A DNA stretch of 40,486 bases from NCBI GenBank assembly GCA_028290945.1, contig JAQGIV010000022.1, positions 1 to 40,486 on the forward strand. The letters are read 5' to 3'. This document shows, piece by piece, positions 23,171 to 31,682 of this stretch (position 1 is the stretch's first letter; each line of letters begins with the position of its first letter). The notes beneath the pieces are model-generated. The model saw only the letters and a program-made list of their open reading frames with translations, did not search any database and was not told where the DNA came from. The stretch comes from Phenylobacterium sp. Its GTDB lineage: Bacteria > Pseudomonadota > Alphaproteobacteria > Caulobacterales > Caulobacteraceae. A program made the translations under genes and the position numbers.

Positions 23171-25833
23171 ACGACCCCGCCCAGGCGGCCCAGCGCGGCT
23201 TCCAGCTTGGCCTTGGCGGCCTCGGCTTCGGCCAGGCGTTCGCGGTTCTCCTCGACCACCTCCTCTGGCGCGCGGGCCACGAAGTCGGGGTTGCCGAGCT
23301 TGCCGGCCAGCTTGCCGATCTCGCCGGCCAGGGCCGCGACCTCCTTGCCCAGGCGGGCGCGCTCGGCGGCCAGGTCGATATATTCGGCGACCGGCAGGGC
23401 GAAGGTCGCGCCCTCGACGACGTAGGGGATCGATCCCTCCGGCGCGGCCTCGGCGAGCCGGACCTCGGAGACGCGCAGCAGCTGGCCGATCAGCGGGGCG
23501 GCGGCGGTGAGCACGGCGCGTTGCGCCGCGCTCGCCTCGACCACCAGCAGCGGCGGGCGGGCGGCGGGCGGCACGTTCAGCTCCTGGCGCACCGAGCGGC
23601 CCTCGCTGATGGTCTCGATGATCAGCCCGATCTCGGCGTCGGCGGCCGCATCGACCAGGCTGGCCGGCAGGTCGGGCCAGCGGGCGGTCATCAGGAAGCC
23701 GGTGTGCGCGCGGGCCGCGCCGAGGTCGGCGGTCTGGGCCCACAGCTCCTCGGTGAGGAACGGCATCACCGGGTGCAGCAGCTTCAGGGTGACGTCCAGC
23801 ACCCAGGCGGCGGTGGCCTGGGTCTCGGCCTTGGCGGCCTCGTCGGCGCCGTTGAGGATCGGCTTGGCGAGCTCGACGTACCAGTCGCAGAAGCGGTTCC
23901 AGATGAACCGGTAGAGGCTGTTGGCCGCCTCGTCGAAGCCGCAGTCGGCGAGCGCCTCGGTGACGGCGGCGGCGGTGCGCTGGGTTTCGCCGACGATCCA
24001 GCGGTTGAGGGTCTGTTTCACCGCGGCCGGGTCGAAGCCTTCGGCCCGGGCGCAGCCGTTCATCTGGGCGAAGCGGGTGGCGTTCCACAGCTTGGTGCCG
24101 AAGTTGCGGTAGCCCTCGATGCGCTGGCGGGAAAGCTTGATGTCGCGGGCCGCGCCGGACATGGCGGTAAGCGTGAAGCGCAGGGCGTCGGCGCCGTAGT
24201 CGTCGACCAGCTCCAGGGGGTCCATGACGTTGCCCTTGGACTTGGACATCTTGGCGCCGGAGGCGTCGCGCACCAGGGCGTTGATGAACACCCGCTTGAA
24301 GGGCACCTCGTCCATGAAGTGCAGGCCCTGCATCATCATCCGGGCGACCCAGAAGAAGATGATGTCGAAGCCGGTGATCAGGGTGTGGGTCGGGTAGAAG
24401 CGGGCGAGATCCGAGGTCTGCTCCGGCCAGCCGAGGGTGGAGAACGGCCACAGCGCCGAGGAGAACCAGGTGTCGAGGACGTCCTCGTCCTGGCGCAGCG
24501 GGGTCGGGCGGCCGTAGTGCTCCTGCGCCTGGCGCAGGGCCTCGGCCTCGGTCTCCTCGACGAACACGCGCCCGTCGGGTCCGAACCAGGCAGGGATGCG
24601 GTGGCCCCACCAGAGCTGGCGCGAGATGCACCAGGGCTGGATGTTCCGCATCCACTCGAAATAGGTCTTCTCCCAGTTCTTCGGGACGAAGACCGTGGCG
24701 CCCTCCTCCACCGCCTTGATCGCGGGCTTGGCCAGCACCTCGGCGGCGACGTACCACTGGTCGGTCAGGTAGGGCTCGACGACGACGCCGGAGCGGTCGC
24801 CGTGCGGGACGGTGTGGCGGGTCTTCTCGACCTCGCGCAGCAGGCCCAGCGCCTCGAACGCCTCGACCACTTTCTTGCGGGCGGCGAAGCGGTCGAGGCC
24901 GCGATATTCCGGCGGCGCGTTGTCGTTGAGCCGCGCGAAATCGTCGAAGATGTTGATCATCGGCAGGTTGTGGCGCTTGCCCACCGCGAAGTCGTGGAAG
25001 TCGTGGGCGGGCGTGATCTTCACCGCGCCGGAGCCCTTGTCCGGGTCGGGATATTCGTCGGCGATGATCGGGATCGGCCGGTTGACGATGGGCAGGCGCA
25101 CGGCGCGGCCGACCAAGGCCGTGTAGCGCGCGTCGGACGGGTGCACCGCGACGGCGGTGTCGGCCAGCATGGTCTCCGGCCGGGTGGTGGCCACGACGAT
25201 CTCGCCCGAGCCGTCTTCCAGCGGATAGGCGAAGTGCCAGTAGTGGCCGTCGACCTCGCGCTGCTCGACCTCCAGGTCGGAGATGGCGGTCTGGAAGTGC
25301 GGGTCCCAGTTCACCAGCCGCTTGTCGCGGTAGATGAGCTTTTGCTTGTAAAGCGTGACAAACACTCGGCGAACGGCAGCCGACAGGCCCTCGTCCAGGG
25401 TGAAGCGCTCGCGGGACCAGTCGCAGCTCGCGCCCAGCCGGCGCAGCTGGTTGACGATCACCCCGCCGGACTTGGCCTTCCATTCCCAGACCTTGGCCAC
25501 GAAGGCCTCGCGGCCGAGGTCGCGGCGGCTCTGGTTGCCTTGCTCGGCCAGCTGGCGCTCGACCACCATCTGGGTGGCGATGCCGGCGTGGTCGGTGCCG
25601 GGCAGCCACAGGGCCGCCTTGCCGCGCATCCGCTCGAAGCGGATCAGCACGTCCTGCAGGGTGTTGTTCAGCGCGTGGCCGATGTGCAGCGAGCCGGTGA
25701 CGTTGGGCGGCGGGATGACCATCGAGAACGGCTCGGCGTTCGGGTCGTCGATGGGCGCAAAGGCGCCGGAGGATTCCCAGGCCGCATACAGGCGCGGCTC
25801 GGCGGTCTTGGGGTCGAAGTTCTTGTCGAGCAT
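23167..25833 (-). CDS. valS: Valine--tRNA ligase
   Basis: Class Ia aminoacyl-tRNA synthetase charging tRNA-Val, with the usual editing domain. The 888-residue protein has the HIGH motif at 50-53 ([11 protein letters not shown]), a long editing insertion ([17 protein letters not shown]), KMSKS within [11 protein letters not shown], and the C-terminal coiled-coil tRNA arm ([20 protein letters not shown]). ATG 25833 gives the normal opening [20 protein letters not shown]; an upstream extension to 25878 runs into a repeat and is rejected. Its stop codon TAG (23169-23167) lies in the CTAG duplicated by the IS, so the coding sequence is intact but its native downstream sequence has been displaced by 1.5 kb. 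Confidence 0.97.
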   Translation of the reverse strand: MLDKNFDPKTAEPRLYAAWESSGAFAPIDDPNAEPFSMVIPPPNVTGSLHIGHALNNTLQDVLIRFERMRGKAALWLPGTDHAGIATQMVVERQLAEQGNQSRRDLGREAFVAKVWEWKAKSGGVIVNQLRRLGASCDWSRERFTLDEGLSAAVRRVFVTLYKQKLIYRDKRLVNWDPHFQTAISDLEVEQREVDGHYWHFAYPLEDGSGEIVVATTRPETMLADTAVAVHPSDARYTALVGRAVRLPIVNRPIPIIADEYPDPDKGSGAVKITPAHDFHDFAVGKRHNLPMINIFDDFARLNDNAPPEYRGLDRFAARKKVVEAFEALGLLREVEKTRHTVPHGDRSGVVVEPYLTDQWYVAAEVLAKPAIKAVEEGATVFVPKNWEKTYFEWMRNIQPWCISRQLWWGHRIPAWFGPDGRVFVEETEAEALRQAQEHYGRPTPLRQDEDVLDTWFSSALWPFSTLGWPEQTSDLARFYPTHTLITGFDIIFFWVARMMMQGLHFMDEVPFKRVFINALVRDASGAKMSKSKGNVMDPLELVDDYGADALRFTLTAMSGAARDIKLSRQRIEGYRNFGTKLWNATRFAQMNGCARAEGFDPAAVKQTLNRWIVGETQRTAAAVTEALADCGFDEAANSLYRFIWNRFCDWYVELAKPILNGADEAAKAETQATAAWVLDVTLKLLHPVMPFLTEELWAQTADLGAARAHTGFLMTARWPDLPASLVDAAADAEIGLIIETISEGRSVRQELNVPPAARPPLLVVEASAAQRAVLTAAAPLIGQLLRVSEVRLAEAAPEGSIPYVVEGATFALPVAEYIDLAAERARLGKEVAALAGEIGKLAGKLGNPDFVARAPEEVVEENRERLAEAEAAKAKLEAALGRLGGVV

Positions 25834-25870
25834 CTGGGGAAAGCTTTTCGCGAGAGCGCTGCATACACAT

Positions 25871-25979
25871 CCGCTCATCCCCGCGAAAGCGGGGACCCAA
25901 GCAGAGCCGAAGGAAGCGCCTGAGAGGCGCGAGCGTCCGTCAACGCCGCTTGGGTCCCCGCCTGCGCGGGGATGAGCGG
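25871..25979. repeat. Inverted pair of palindromic repeats (REPIN-like) between valS and popZ
   Basis: Two 32-bp arms (25871-25902 and 25948-25979) match in inverted orientation at 30 of 32 positions, with both differences in the loop. Each arm contains its own hairpin (TCCCCGC...GCGGGGA). A third hairpin, GCGCCT-GAG-AGGCGC (25916-25930), lies between them. This is the architecture of REP doublets. It sits between popZ and valS on the same strand, and its translation gives meaningless N-terminal extensions such as PRFRGDER. Confidence 0.85.
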
Positions 25980-25990
25980 GATTTTACGGC

Positions 25991-26587
25991 CTAGCGTACT
26001 CGGTTGCGGGAGATGCGTTCGACTTCGGCCTGGACGGTCTCCTGGACGATGGCCGGGAGATGGTCGTCGAGCCATTGCTGCAGGAGCGGGCGGAGCAGTT
26101 CGCGCACCACGTCCTCCAGGGTGCGGCCCTCGGCGGGCATGGCGATGACCTGGGAGAGCTGGCCGAAGGCGCTGGCGGCGGCGGCGGCGGTGTCGCTGAC
26201 CAGGGTCGCGGTGGGGGCGGCGACCGGCGCGGATGCGGCGGCGGCGGGTTCCGGCGCCGGCGGTGGCTCGGCCGGGGTGTAGACGTCGAGGTCGCCGTGG
26301 GTCTCCACCTTGTCGGTGAGCTCCAGCGCATCGTCGTCGTCCTCCGCGGCGGCCTGCAGCGGTTCGGGCTCCGGCTCCGAAGCGGGGGCGGCGGGCGGCT
26401 CGGGCTCGGGCGGCGCGGTCTCGGCCGCGACGGGCGCGGGCTCGACCTCAGGCTCCGGGGCCGGCGCGACGGCGGCCGGCGGGGTTTCCTTGGCGTCGGC
26501 TTCCGGAGTCTCGTCTTCGGAGATGATCCGCCGGATGGAGGCCAGGATCTCCTCCATCGTCGGTTCCTGGGAGGTCTGTTCCGCCAT
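25991..26587 (-). CDS. popZ: Polar organising protein PopZ (DUF2497)
   Basis: PopZ self-assembles into a polymeric matrix at the cell pole and anchors ParB/centromere and many cell-cycle proteins in Caulobacter. The 198-residue product has the conserved N-terminal helix (PTMEEILASIRRIISEDE, about 10-27), a long Pro/Glu/Ala-rich disordered linker (about 28-130), and the C-terminal oligomerisation helices (RTLEDVVRELLRPLLQQWLDDHLPAIV ... ERISRNRVR, about 153-198). Caulobacter PopZ is 177 residues, so the linker is slightly longer here. It lies between tolC (upstream) and valS (downstream), all on one strand. Confidence 0.95.
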   Translation of the reverse strand: MAEQTSQEPTMEEILASIRRIISEDETPEADAKETPPAAVAPAPEPEVEPAPVAAETAPPEPEPPAAPASEPEPEPLQAAAEDDDDALELTDKVETHGDLDVYTPAEPPPAPEPAAAASAPVAAPTATLVSDTAAAAASAFGQLSQVIAMPAEGRTLEDVVRELLRPLLQQWLDDHLPAIVQETVQAEVERISRNRVR

Positions 26588-26698
26588 GCGCTGCCGCCGA
26601 ACTCGAAAAGGATGAGAATCCGTGAAGGCCTAGCCTAGGCTGGCGCGCGCCATCCTGCAATTTCCGCACACGGATCGCGTGACCCAGAATTCGTGCGT

Positions 26699-26715
26699 GA
26701 GGGGAAATGCCCCTC
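26699..26715 (-). terminator. Hairpin just after the tolC-type gene
   Basis: A 6-bp perfect stem GAGGGG-AAATG-CCCCTC lies 7 bp downstream of the TolC stop codon in the direction of transcription. No U tract follows, so it may be a weak terminator or an mRNA-end stabiliser ahead of popZ. Confidence 0.4.
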
Positions 26716-26722
26716 CCGGGCC

Positions 26723-28258
26723 CTAGCGGCGGGGCGCGGCGACCACCGGGGCGGCCGGCGGCGGCTGCAGGCCCGGCGCGATCGCGGGCTCCTGCGGCAT
26801 GTCGTGGGTCCGCGGGATCGGCGGGAAGGCCGCGGCGCGGTCGACGATGGCGATCGGCTCCTCCCACGGCACCCAGCCCAGCGTCACGCGCAGGCGGCGG
26901 AAGTTGGCTCCGGAGTCGTAGCGCGGCGTCGTCGGGATCAGGTCCTTGGCCTCCAGCCGGCCCATGTTCAGCAGGATGGTGGCGGCGGCGACGTATTCGT
27001 CGTGGTGGGCGAAGACCAGGCTGAGCTGGGCGTTGCGCAGCTCCACGTCGGCGTTCAGCACGTCGATGGTGGTGCGCAGGCCGACGCCGAGCTCCTGGCG
27101 GGTGCCCTCGGCGGCGATCTCGGCGGCGCGCACCTGCTCGGTGTCGGAGCCGATGTTGGCGCGCGCCGCGATCAGCTGGTTCCAGGACTGGGTGATCTGC
27201 TGCAGCACCGCGCGGCGCTGGGTCTCGATGGTGATCTTGTCGGCGTTGTTGCGCTCGATGGACTGGCGGATGCGCGAGGAGGTCAGGCCGCCGGTGAACA
27301 GCGGCACGGTGACCACCCCGGAGATGGTGAGGTCGTTCCGGAAGTCGCCCGAGTTCAGGGGCCTCAGGTGGCCGCCGAAGTAGCGGTCGGTGCCCTGCAG
27401 ATCGAGCCTGGGCATCCGCTCGGCGCGGGAGGCGGCGATGCGCGCGCGGCTGGCCTGTTCGGCGAACTGCTGGGCGCGCAGCTGCGGGCTGTACTTCTCG
27501 GCGACGTTGAAGGCGTCGTCGACATTGCCGGGCAGCAGGTAGGCGAGCGAGGGCTCCGGCGCGAGGTCGCCGGGGTTCTGGCCGACCAGGGCGGCGTAGC
27601 TGGCGCGGCTGATGCCGAGCTGGGCCTGGGCGCTCTGCAGCAGGGCCTGGGCGGCGGCGAGCCGGGCCTCGGACTGGGCGACGTCGGTGCGGGTGAGCTC
27701 GCCCACGTCGAAGCGGGCGCGCGATTCCTCGAGCTGCCGCTGCAGGACCTTCAGGTCCTCCTGGCGGATGTTGAGGGCTTCCTGGTCGCGGCGCACGTCC
27801 TCGTAGGCCTGGATCACCGCCTGCAGCACCTGGCCTTCCAGGCGGCGCAGGTTCTCGCGGCCCTGCAGCACGTCGGCCTGGGCGGCGGAGACCGCGGCGG
27901 CGGTGCGGCCGCCAGTCCACAATGGCTGGGTGAAGGTCAGCGCCACGCTGCTGGCGTTGGTGTGGAAGCTGGTGCTCGGATCGGTGAAGCGGTTGAACGC
28001 CCGTTGCGGAATATGCTGCTCGTCATAGGTGCCGACCGCCTGCAGGTTCAGCGTCGGGCGCCAGCCGGAGCGGGCCTGGACATAGGTCTCGTCGAGCGCC
28101 CGCTGGGTGGCGCGCTGCGCCTGCAGGGTCGGGTTCGTCTCATAGGCGAGCGCAACGGCGTCGGCGAGGGTCTCGCTCCACGCGGGCGCCGCGGCGGCGC
28201 CAACCACACCGGCGCTGAAGACCGCGGCCAACAAACGTCCGCGAAAGCTTCTCGACAT
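26723..28258 (-). CDS. TolC-family outer-membrane efflux/secretion channel
   Basis: A 511-residue TolC-family protein with a signal peptide (about 1-28, ending APAWSE) followed by ETLADAVALAYETNPTLQAQR, the standard TolC start. There are two structural repeats of coiled helices and beta-barrel strands (for example ERYSPQLRAQ-like and GVVTVPLFTGGLTSSRIRQS segments). It would form the outer-membrane trimer for a type I secretion or RND system. In Caulobacter a TolC protein of the S-layer exporter (RsaF type) is encoded beside popZ, and this gene has the same neighbour; that link is from memory. No ABC exporter or membrane-fusion gene is present in this window. Confidence 0.93.
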   Translation of the reverse strand: MSRSFRGRLLAAVFSAGVVGAAAAPAWSETLADAVALAYETNPTLQAQRATQRALDETYVQARSGWRPTLNLQAVGTYDEQHIPQRAFNRFTDPSTSFHTNASSVALTFTQPLWTGGRTAAAVSAAQADVLQGRENLRRLEGQVLQAVIQAYEDVRRDQEALNIRQEDLKVLQRQLEESRARFDVGELTRTDVAQSEARLAAAQALLQSAQAQLGISRASYAALVGQNPGDLAPEPSLAYLLPGNVDDAFNVAEKYSPQLRAQQFAEQASRARIAASRAERMPRLDLQGTDRYFGGHLRPLNSGDFRNDLTISGVVTVPLFTGGLTSSRIRQSIERNNADKITIETQRRAVLQQITQSWNQLIAARANIGSDTEQVRAAEIAAEGTRQELGVGLRTTIDVLNADVELRNAQLSLVFAHHDEYVAAATILLNMGRLEAKDLIPTTPRYDSGANFRRLRVTLGWVPWEEPIAIVDRAAAFPPIPRTHDMPQEPAIAPGLQPPPAAPVVAAPRR

Positions 28259-28378
28259 TCCAAATCCCCGATGAGACGAGAGAGACGTAGCCCTATATGC
28301 CGACCTGAGAGGCTAAGACTAGGGGGCTCCGCCTTAAGGTTTTTTCACGTCGGCGTTTCGTCGTTGTTTCAACACAAA

Positions 28379-28942
28379 TCAGAAAGCGAAGCCGTGTTGC
28401 GCTTCCAGCCCCGCCAGCACCGGCGGGGTGGCGTCGAAAAGCTCGCGCCGCCCGACCCCATCCTCGGCCTTGAGGTAGAGGCAGGCCTTGCCCACCGGCC
28501 CGTCGCGCTCGACCACCCCCAGGCGGCCGCCGGTGGCCAGCGCCGCCAGCCAGGCGGCGGGAACGCGGCCGACCGCGCCTTCGCAGACGATCAGGTCGAA
28601 GCTCCCCTCCGGCGGCGGATCGGCGGCGTCGATGGTGGTGACGGCCAAGCCCATGGCCTGCAGCACCGCGGCGGCATAGGGGGCCGAGATGGCCAGCGCC
28701 CGCTCGCCGGGCATGGGGCGCAGCGCCTGCAGCAGCTTGGCCACGTCGCGCGGCTTCAAGAGCCAGCGGCCGGGCGCGTACTCTACCTCCATGTCGGCAT
28801 AGGCGAGATAGGTCTTGCCCGGCGGGACGAACCGCTCGCGCGGGATGTCGCGCAGGGCGTCGTGGATGCGGATGTCGGTGACGTCGGCGGTGCGGACCTG
28901 GCTCTCCACCATGTTCTCACGGGCGGCGGCGAAGTCGGCCAT
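28379..28942 (-). CDS. Protein-L-isoaspartate O-methyltransferase-like protein
   Basis: A 187-residue member of the PCMT family by its N-terminal part (ARENMVESQVRTADVTDIRI, ALRDIPRERFVPPGKTYLAYADMEV) and overall layout. The SAM motif I, usually VLEIGTGSGY, reads ALAISAPYAAAVL here, without the Gly-x-Gly-x-Gly loop. The later FDLIVCEGAVGRVP motif is kept. Loss of the glycine loop suggests weak or altered SAM binding, so the enzyme may no longer act as an isoaspartyl repair enzyme. It lies upstream of the tolC gene, separated by about 120 bp. Confidence 0.82.
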   Translation of the reverse strand: MADFAAARENMVESQVRTADVTDIRIHDALRDIPRERFVPPGKTYLAYADMEVEYAPGRWLLKPRDVAKLLQALRPMPGERALAISAPYAAAVLQAMGLAVTTIDAADPPPEGSFDLIVCEGAVGRVPAAWLAALATGGRLGVVERDGPVGKACLYLKAEDGVGRRELFDATPPVLAGLEAQHGFAF

Positions 28943-29085
28943 GGGCGGGAATCCTTTTGGGCGCGAGGCGGCGTCGCGGGCTTATAGGTCGCACGCCCGG
29001 CGCAAGGCAATCTGGCAGGCCCGGAGACGGCCGAGAGTCGTTGCCGCAGCCGCGGGCTTCTGTTAGCCATCCCGCCGCTTCGGAT

Positions 29086-29159
29086 GGCCTGATGGCGGAG
29101 TGGTTACGCAGCGGACTGCAAATCCGTGCACCCGAGTTCGATTCTCGGTCAGGCCTCCA
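29086..29159 (+). tRNA. tRNA-Cys (GCA)
   Basis: A 74-nt cloverleaf: acceptor GGCCTGA pairs with TCAGGCC, D arm GGCGGAGTGGTTACGC, anticodon loop CTGCAAA with anticodon GCA in a GGA/TCC-type stem, T arm CCGAG-TTCGATT-CTCGG, discriminator T and encoded CCA. It stands alone with no other RNA gene near. A run of twelve C residues follows 4 bp later, and a lower-GC patch begins behind it. Confidence 0.96.
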
Positions 29160-29163
29160 ACCT

Positions 29164-29175
29164 CCCCCCCCCCCC
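29164..29175 (+). repeat. Homopolymer of 12 C
   Basis: An uninterrupted run of 12 C residues starts 4 bp after the tRNA-Cys CCA. It is not in a coding region. It could be slippage-prone, or its length could be a sequencing uncertainty. Confidence 0.8.
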
Positions 29176-29214
29176 AAGGCACTCCGACCGCGATTTTGCG
29201 CAGGTCCGTCTATG

Positions 29215-29562
29215 TCAACCGCTACTCGGCACGTCCGGCACCGTTTGGGCGAGATGCATCTGATGCAGCCATGAATTCAATTGCTGCTTGATGGGTGGTG
29301 GATAAGCAGCAGAGCTGCCTACCGCGATCAGCGCCGCGACGGCCGCACCCGCATTCGCAATGCCTGGAGCGCGAGGTTTATTCGAATAGAGCGGCCAAAC
29401 TGCGCCGGCAGCCCAGGCGGCGCTCGACACAAATGCGCACACTATGGTGACCCAGAACTGCTGAGCGGTATCTACAGCGAGGTAGCCTCCGGGCAGGGCA
29501 ATCAACACCCCTCCGACACTGCACCAAATGAGGCTGGCCCTTAGGGGATCGGCTTCCTCCAT
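29215..29562 (-). CDS. Small three-helix membrane protein, unknown
   Basis: A 115-residue protein with about three hydrophobic segments (IWCSVGGVLIALPGGYLAV, FWVTIVCAFVSSAAWAAGAVW and GIANAGAAVAALIAVGSSAAY), so likely an inner-membrane protein. Family not recognised. ATG 29562 lies inside the 3' end of the upstream gene (22-bp overlap), so the two are translationally coupled. GC content is much lower than in the flanks, suggesting transfer. It runs toward the tRNA-Cys gene on the opposite strand. It may form a complex with the 203-residue protein. Confidence 0.65.
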   Translation of the reverse strand: MEEADPLRASLIWCSVGGVLIALPGGYLAVDTAQQFWVTIVCAFVSSAAWAAGAVWPLYSNKPRAPGIANAGAAVAALIAVGSSAAYPPPIKQQLNSWLHQMHLAQTVPDVPSSG

Positions 29563-30152
29563 CGCTCTCGTAACAACCCTAGCGCTATTGAACCTAAGCC
29601 CAAGCTTATAGCGAGAACAGCCAAAGCCAAGCGTGGCGCAGGTGTCAATAGGGTCAGACCCGCGAAAACGGCACTAACTAAAGGCACGGCGACAGCAGCG
29701 ACCAGCTCACGGGAGGAGTCTGACGTGACATCGCCTGCTCCAGCTTTGGAAACCGGTGCAGATATTTCATGATGCGAGACCCACTCGACCTCGATTTCAT
29801 AGAAATCACGCTCGGCGCCGGTATCGAACATTGCCTCCTTTTCCCGAGCGAAGCGGCGGCGCTCGCTATCCGTCACCTTAGAGTCGGCCGCGATGAAGGC
29901 CTGCGATGACTCTATGAGCCGTTCAGCTCTCGCGAGCGCTTTGTCCATGTGTGAGGCGCCACCGAGCCAACTCGGAAGAAAAAGCAGCCCCTTGCGGCTC
30001 CGCCTTTCTGCAAAGGCCCGGGAGAGGACGGAAAGCCTATGCAGAAATTTGAGTGAGACCTCGTCACTGACGTGAAGACGCACAGGCTGAGATGCGCGTC
30101 CCGAGATCGGTCGCCGCTCCGAATGATCGTGCTTAGAATCTGGCAAGAGCAA
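29541..30152 (-). CDS. Membrane protein with cytosolic N-domain and two C-terminal helices, unknown
   Basis: A 203-residue product with a charged helical N-terminal part (about 1-145, including ERRRFAREKEAMFDTGAERDF) and two C-terminal membrane helices (LVAAVAVPLVSAVFAGLTLL and LALAVLAISLGLGSIALGLL). Family not recognised. The start is a TTG at 30152 closely preceded by AGGAGAGG; the first internal ATG is near 29949, so the N-terminus is uncertain. The base composition is about 53% GC by hand count of 29581-29640, against roughly 70% around it. It is the first gene of a two-gene overlapping unit and a likely recent acquisition beside tRNA-Cys. Confidence 0.65.
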   Translation of the reverse strand: MLLPDSKHDHSERRPISGRASQPVRLHVSDEVSLKFLHRLSVLSRAFAERRSRKGLLFLPSWLGGASHMDKALARAERLIESSQAFIAADSKVTDSERRRFAREKEAMFDTGAERDFYEIEVEWVSHHEISAPVSKAGAGDVTSDSSRELVAAVAVPLVSAVFAGLTLLTPAPRLALAVLAISLGLGSIALGLLRERWRKPIP

Positions 30153-30233
30153 TTCCTCTCCTCAGAAATCTAAGAGCAACCCCGTGGATTGCCAATGAGG
30201 TCCCTTCTGGAAGGGCGATAACGTAAGTCCCCA

Positions 30234-31145
30234 TCAAGCCTCCAAATCCGGCATGGCCCCGCGCGGGATGATCGCGCCGACGTGCTGCACGACCGCGCCG
30301 GCCAGCCGGCGGCCGGCGGCGACCGCGTCGGCGACCCCTGCCCCAGCCAGCCGCGCGGCCAGGTAGCCGGCGTTGAAGGCGTCGCCCGCGCCGGTGGTGT
30401 CGACGACGGCGATCGGCGGCTCGGGCGGGAAGGTCTGCGGGCCGCCCGCGGCGCGCACCTGGATCTGGCGGCTCTCGCGGCGCAGCACCACCTCGGCGCC
30501 GGCGGCGGCCCAGCGCGGCGCGGCCTCGTCCGGGTCGGCGCCCAGGCCCCGCAGGTCGTCGGCGGCGGCGGAGATCCAGCGGCAGTGGGGCGCCAGGTCC
30601 TCGATGGCGGCGCGGGCCGCCTCGGGGCCGGGCCACAGCTGCGCCCGGTAGTTGGTGTCGAGCGCCAGCCCCGCCCCGGCTTCGACGGCGGCGATGAGCA
30701 GCGGCCGCAATGCCGCGCGGCCGGCTTCGCCGACGATGGCGAGCGTAATGGCCGAGACATAGACCAGCTTCGCGCCGGCCATGGCCCGGGCCAGGGCGGC
30801 CTGGTCGACCAGCGCCAGGTAGTCGCGCGCCGGCGCCTCGCCCCGCCAGTAGAAGAAGCTGCGCTCGCCGGCCGCGTCGCGCTGGATGGCGTAGAGGCCC
30901 GGCAGGCGGCCCTCGGCCTCGACGACCAGGTCGCGGGCGACGCCCTCCTCGGCCATCAGCGCCAGGATGCCGGCGCTGAACGGATCGCCCCGGCCGACCG
31001 CCGCGCCATAGGCCGCGCCGACACCCAGCCGGCTCAGGTAGACGGCGGTGTTGAAGGTGTCGCCGGCGTAGCCGATGGCCGCGCGCCGTCCGCCCTCCAG
31101 GGCGAGCTCCACCATGCATTCGCCGATGACCACCGCGTCGACCAT
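30234..31145 (-). CDS. kdgK: PfkB-family sugar kinase, 2-keto-3-deoxygluconate kinase type
   Basis: A 303-residue ribokinase-family enzyme, most like KdgK, which phosphorylates 2-keto-3-deoxygluconate (KDG). The N-terminal GECMVEL, GYAGDTFNTAVYLSRLG (substrate-binding motif) and LYAIQRDAAGERSFFYWRGEAPAR are characteristic of KdgK. The C-terminal PfkB signature VVDTTGAGDAFNAGYL contains the catalytic base Asp255. No other sugar-acid genes lie next to it. Its stop codon falls in TCAAGCCTCCAA (30234-30245), an 11/12 match to the 3' end of tRNA-Cys. Confidence 0.9.
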   Translation of the reverse strand: MVDAVVIGECMVELALEGGRRAAIGYAGDTFNTAVYLSRLGVGAAYGAAVGRGDPFSAGILALMAEEGVARDLVVEAEGRLPGLYAIQRDAAGERSFFYWRGEAPARDYLALVDQAALARAMAGAKLVYVSAITLAIVGEAGRAALRPLLIAAVEAGAGLALDTNYRAQLWPGPEAARAAIEDLAPHCRWISAAADDLRGLGADPDEAAPRWAAAGAEVVLRRESRQIQVRAAGGPQTFPPEPPIAVVDTTGAGDAFNAGYLAARLAGAGVADAVAAGRRLAGAVVQHVGAIIPRGAMPDLEA

Positions 31146-31256
31146 GCCAGCGCCCTAGCAGACCTGGGCGCGGATGACAGCAGCGAGCGCAGTCATAGGT
31201 CGTTAACCGTGCCGTGGCATTGCTCAGGTCGCCTGGCTGGGGCTGACCTGACGTCC

Positions 31257-31466
31257 ATGAACCTGAATCTTTTCAAGCTGAAACCCGCCGACTTCGTCCT
31301 CGCCGAGGAGGCCGATGAGCTGGAGGCGCGCCTCGGGCCGGCCGAGGCGGTGCGCCATGTGCGCGAGCAGATCGCCAGCGCCAACCGCGGCGCGCGCCAG
31401 CATCTCTACCGGCTGCACGACGAGATCGTCCGTCGCTATCCCGCCGCCGTCGCCGCGGCCGCCTGA
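31257..31466 (+). CDS. Small protein, unknown (69 aa)
   Basis: A 69-residue, highly charged and probably helical protein (NLFKLKPADFVLAEEADELEARL ... VREQIASANRGARQHLYRLHDEIVRRYP) with no membrane segment. Family not recognised. ATG 31257 lacks a strong ribosome-binding site, though a GGGGCTGACCTGACG stretch precedes it. A small membrane protein gene follows 8 bp after its stop, so the two probably form an operon. Confidence 0.6.
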   Translation: MNLNLFKLKPADFVLAEEADELEARLGPAEAVRHVREQIASANRGARQHLYRLHDEIVRRYPAAVAAAA

Positions 31467-31474
31467 CCGTGCCG

Positions 31475-31618
31475 ATGCCGCGCCGCATGGATCGGGCGCA
31501 ACGGATGCGGGCCCAACGCATGTGGTGGGAACGCAACGGCGCCTTCTTCCGCGGCTTCCTGCTGGGCGTGATCATCACCGCCATCGTGCTGTGGCTGGTC
31601 TGGCGGTTCGCGCTCTAG
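31475..31618 (+). CDS. Small single-span membrane protein (47 aa)
   Basis: A 47-residue protein with an Arg/Met-rich N-terminus (MPRRMDRAQRMRAQRMWW) and one hydrophobic helix (FLLGVIITAIVLWLVWRFAL), so an inner-membrane microprotein with a positive inside. ATG 31475, or GTG 31469 two codons upstream. It lies 8 bp (2 bp from the GTG) behind the 69-residue gene, supporting a real coupled gene. Function unknown. Confidence 0.55.
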   Translation: MPRRMDRAQRMRAQRMWWERNGAFFRGFLLGVIITAIVLWLVWRFAL

Positions 31619-31682
31619 CCACGCTGGGTTGTCGAACCCGTTGGCGTCGGCTTAACCTCAGTCCCGCTTGGGAGATTTCAGT

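Noticed and set aside
25834..25900. N-terminal extension of ValS
   Set aside because: It runs into the inverted repeat pair; [10 protein letters not shown] is the usual family start.
29215..30152. Prophage or integrative element with integrase
   Set aside because: No integrase, phage or conjugation gene is seen in the low-GC patch; only two small membrane proteins.
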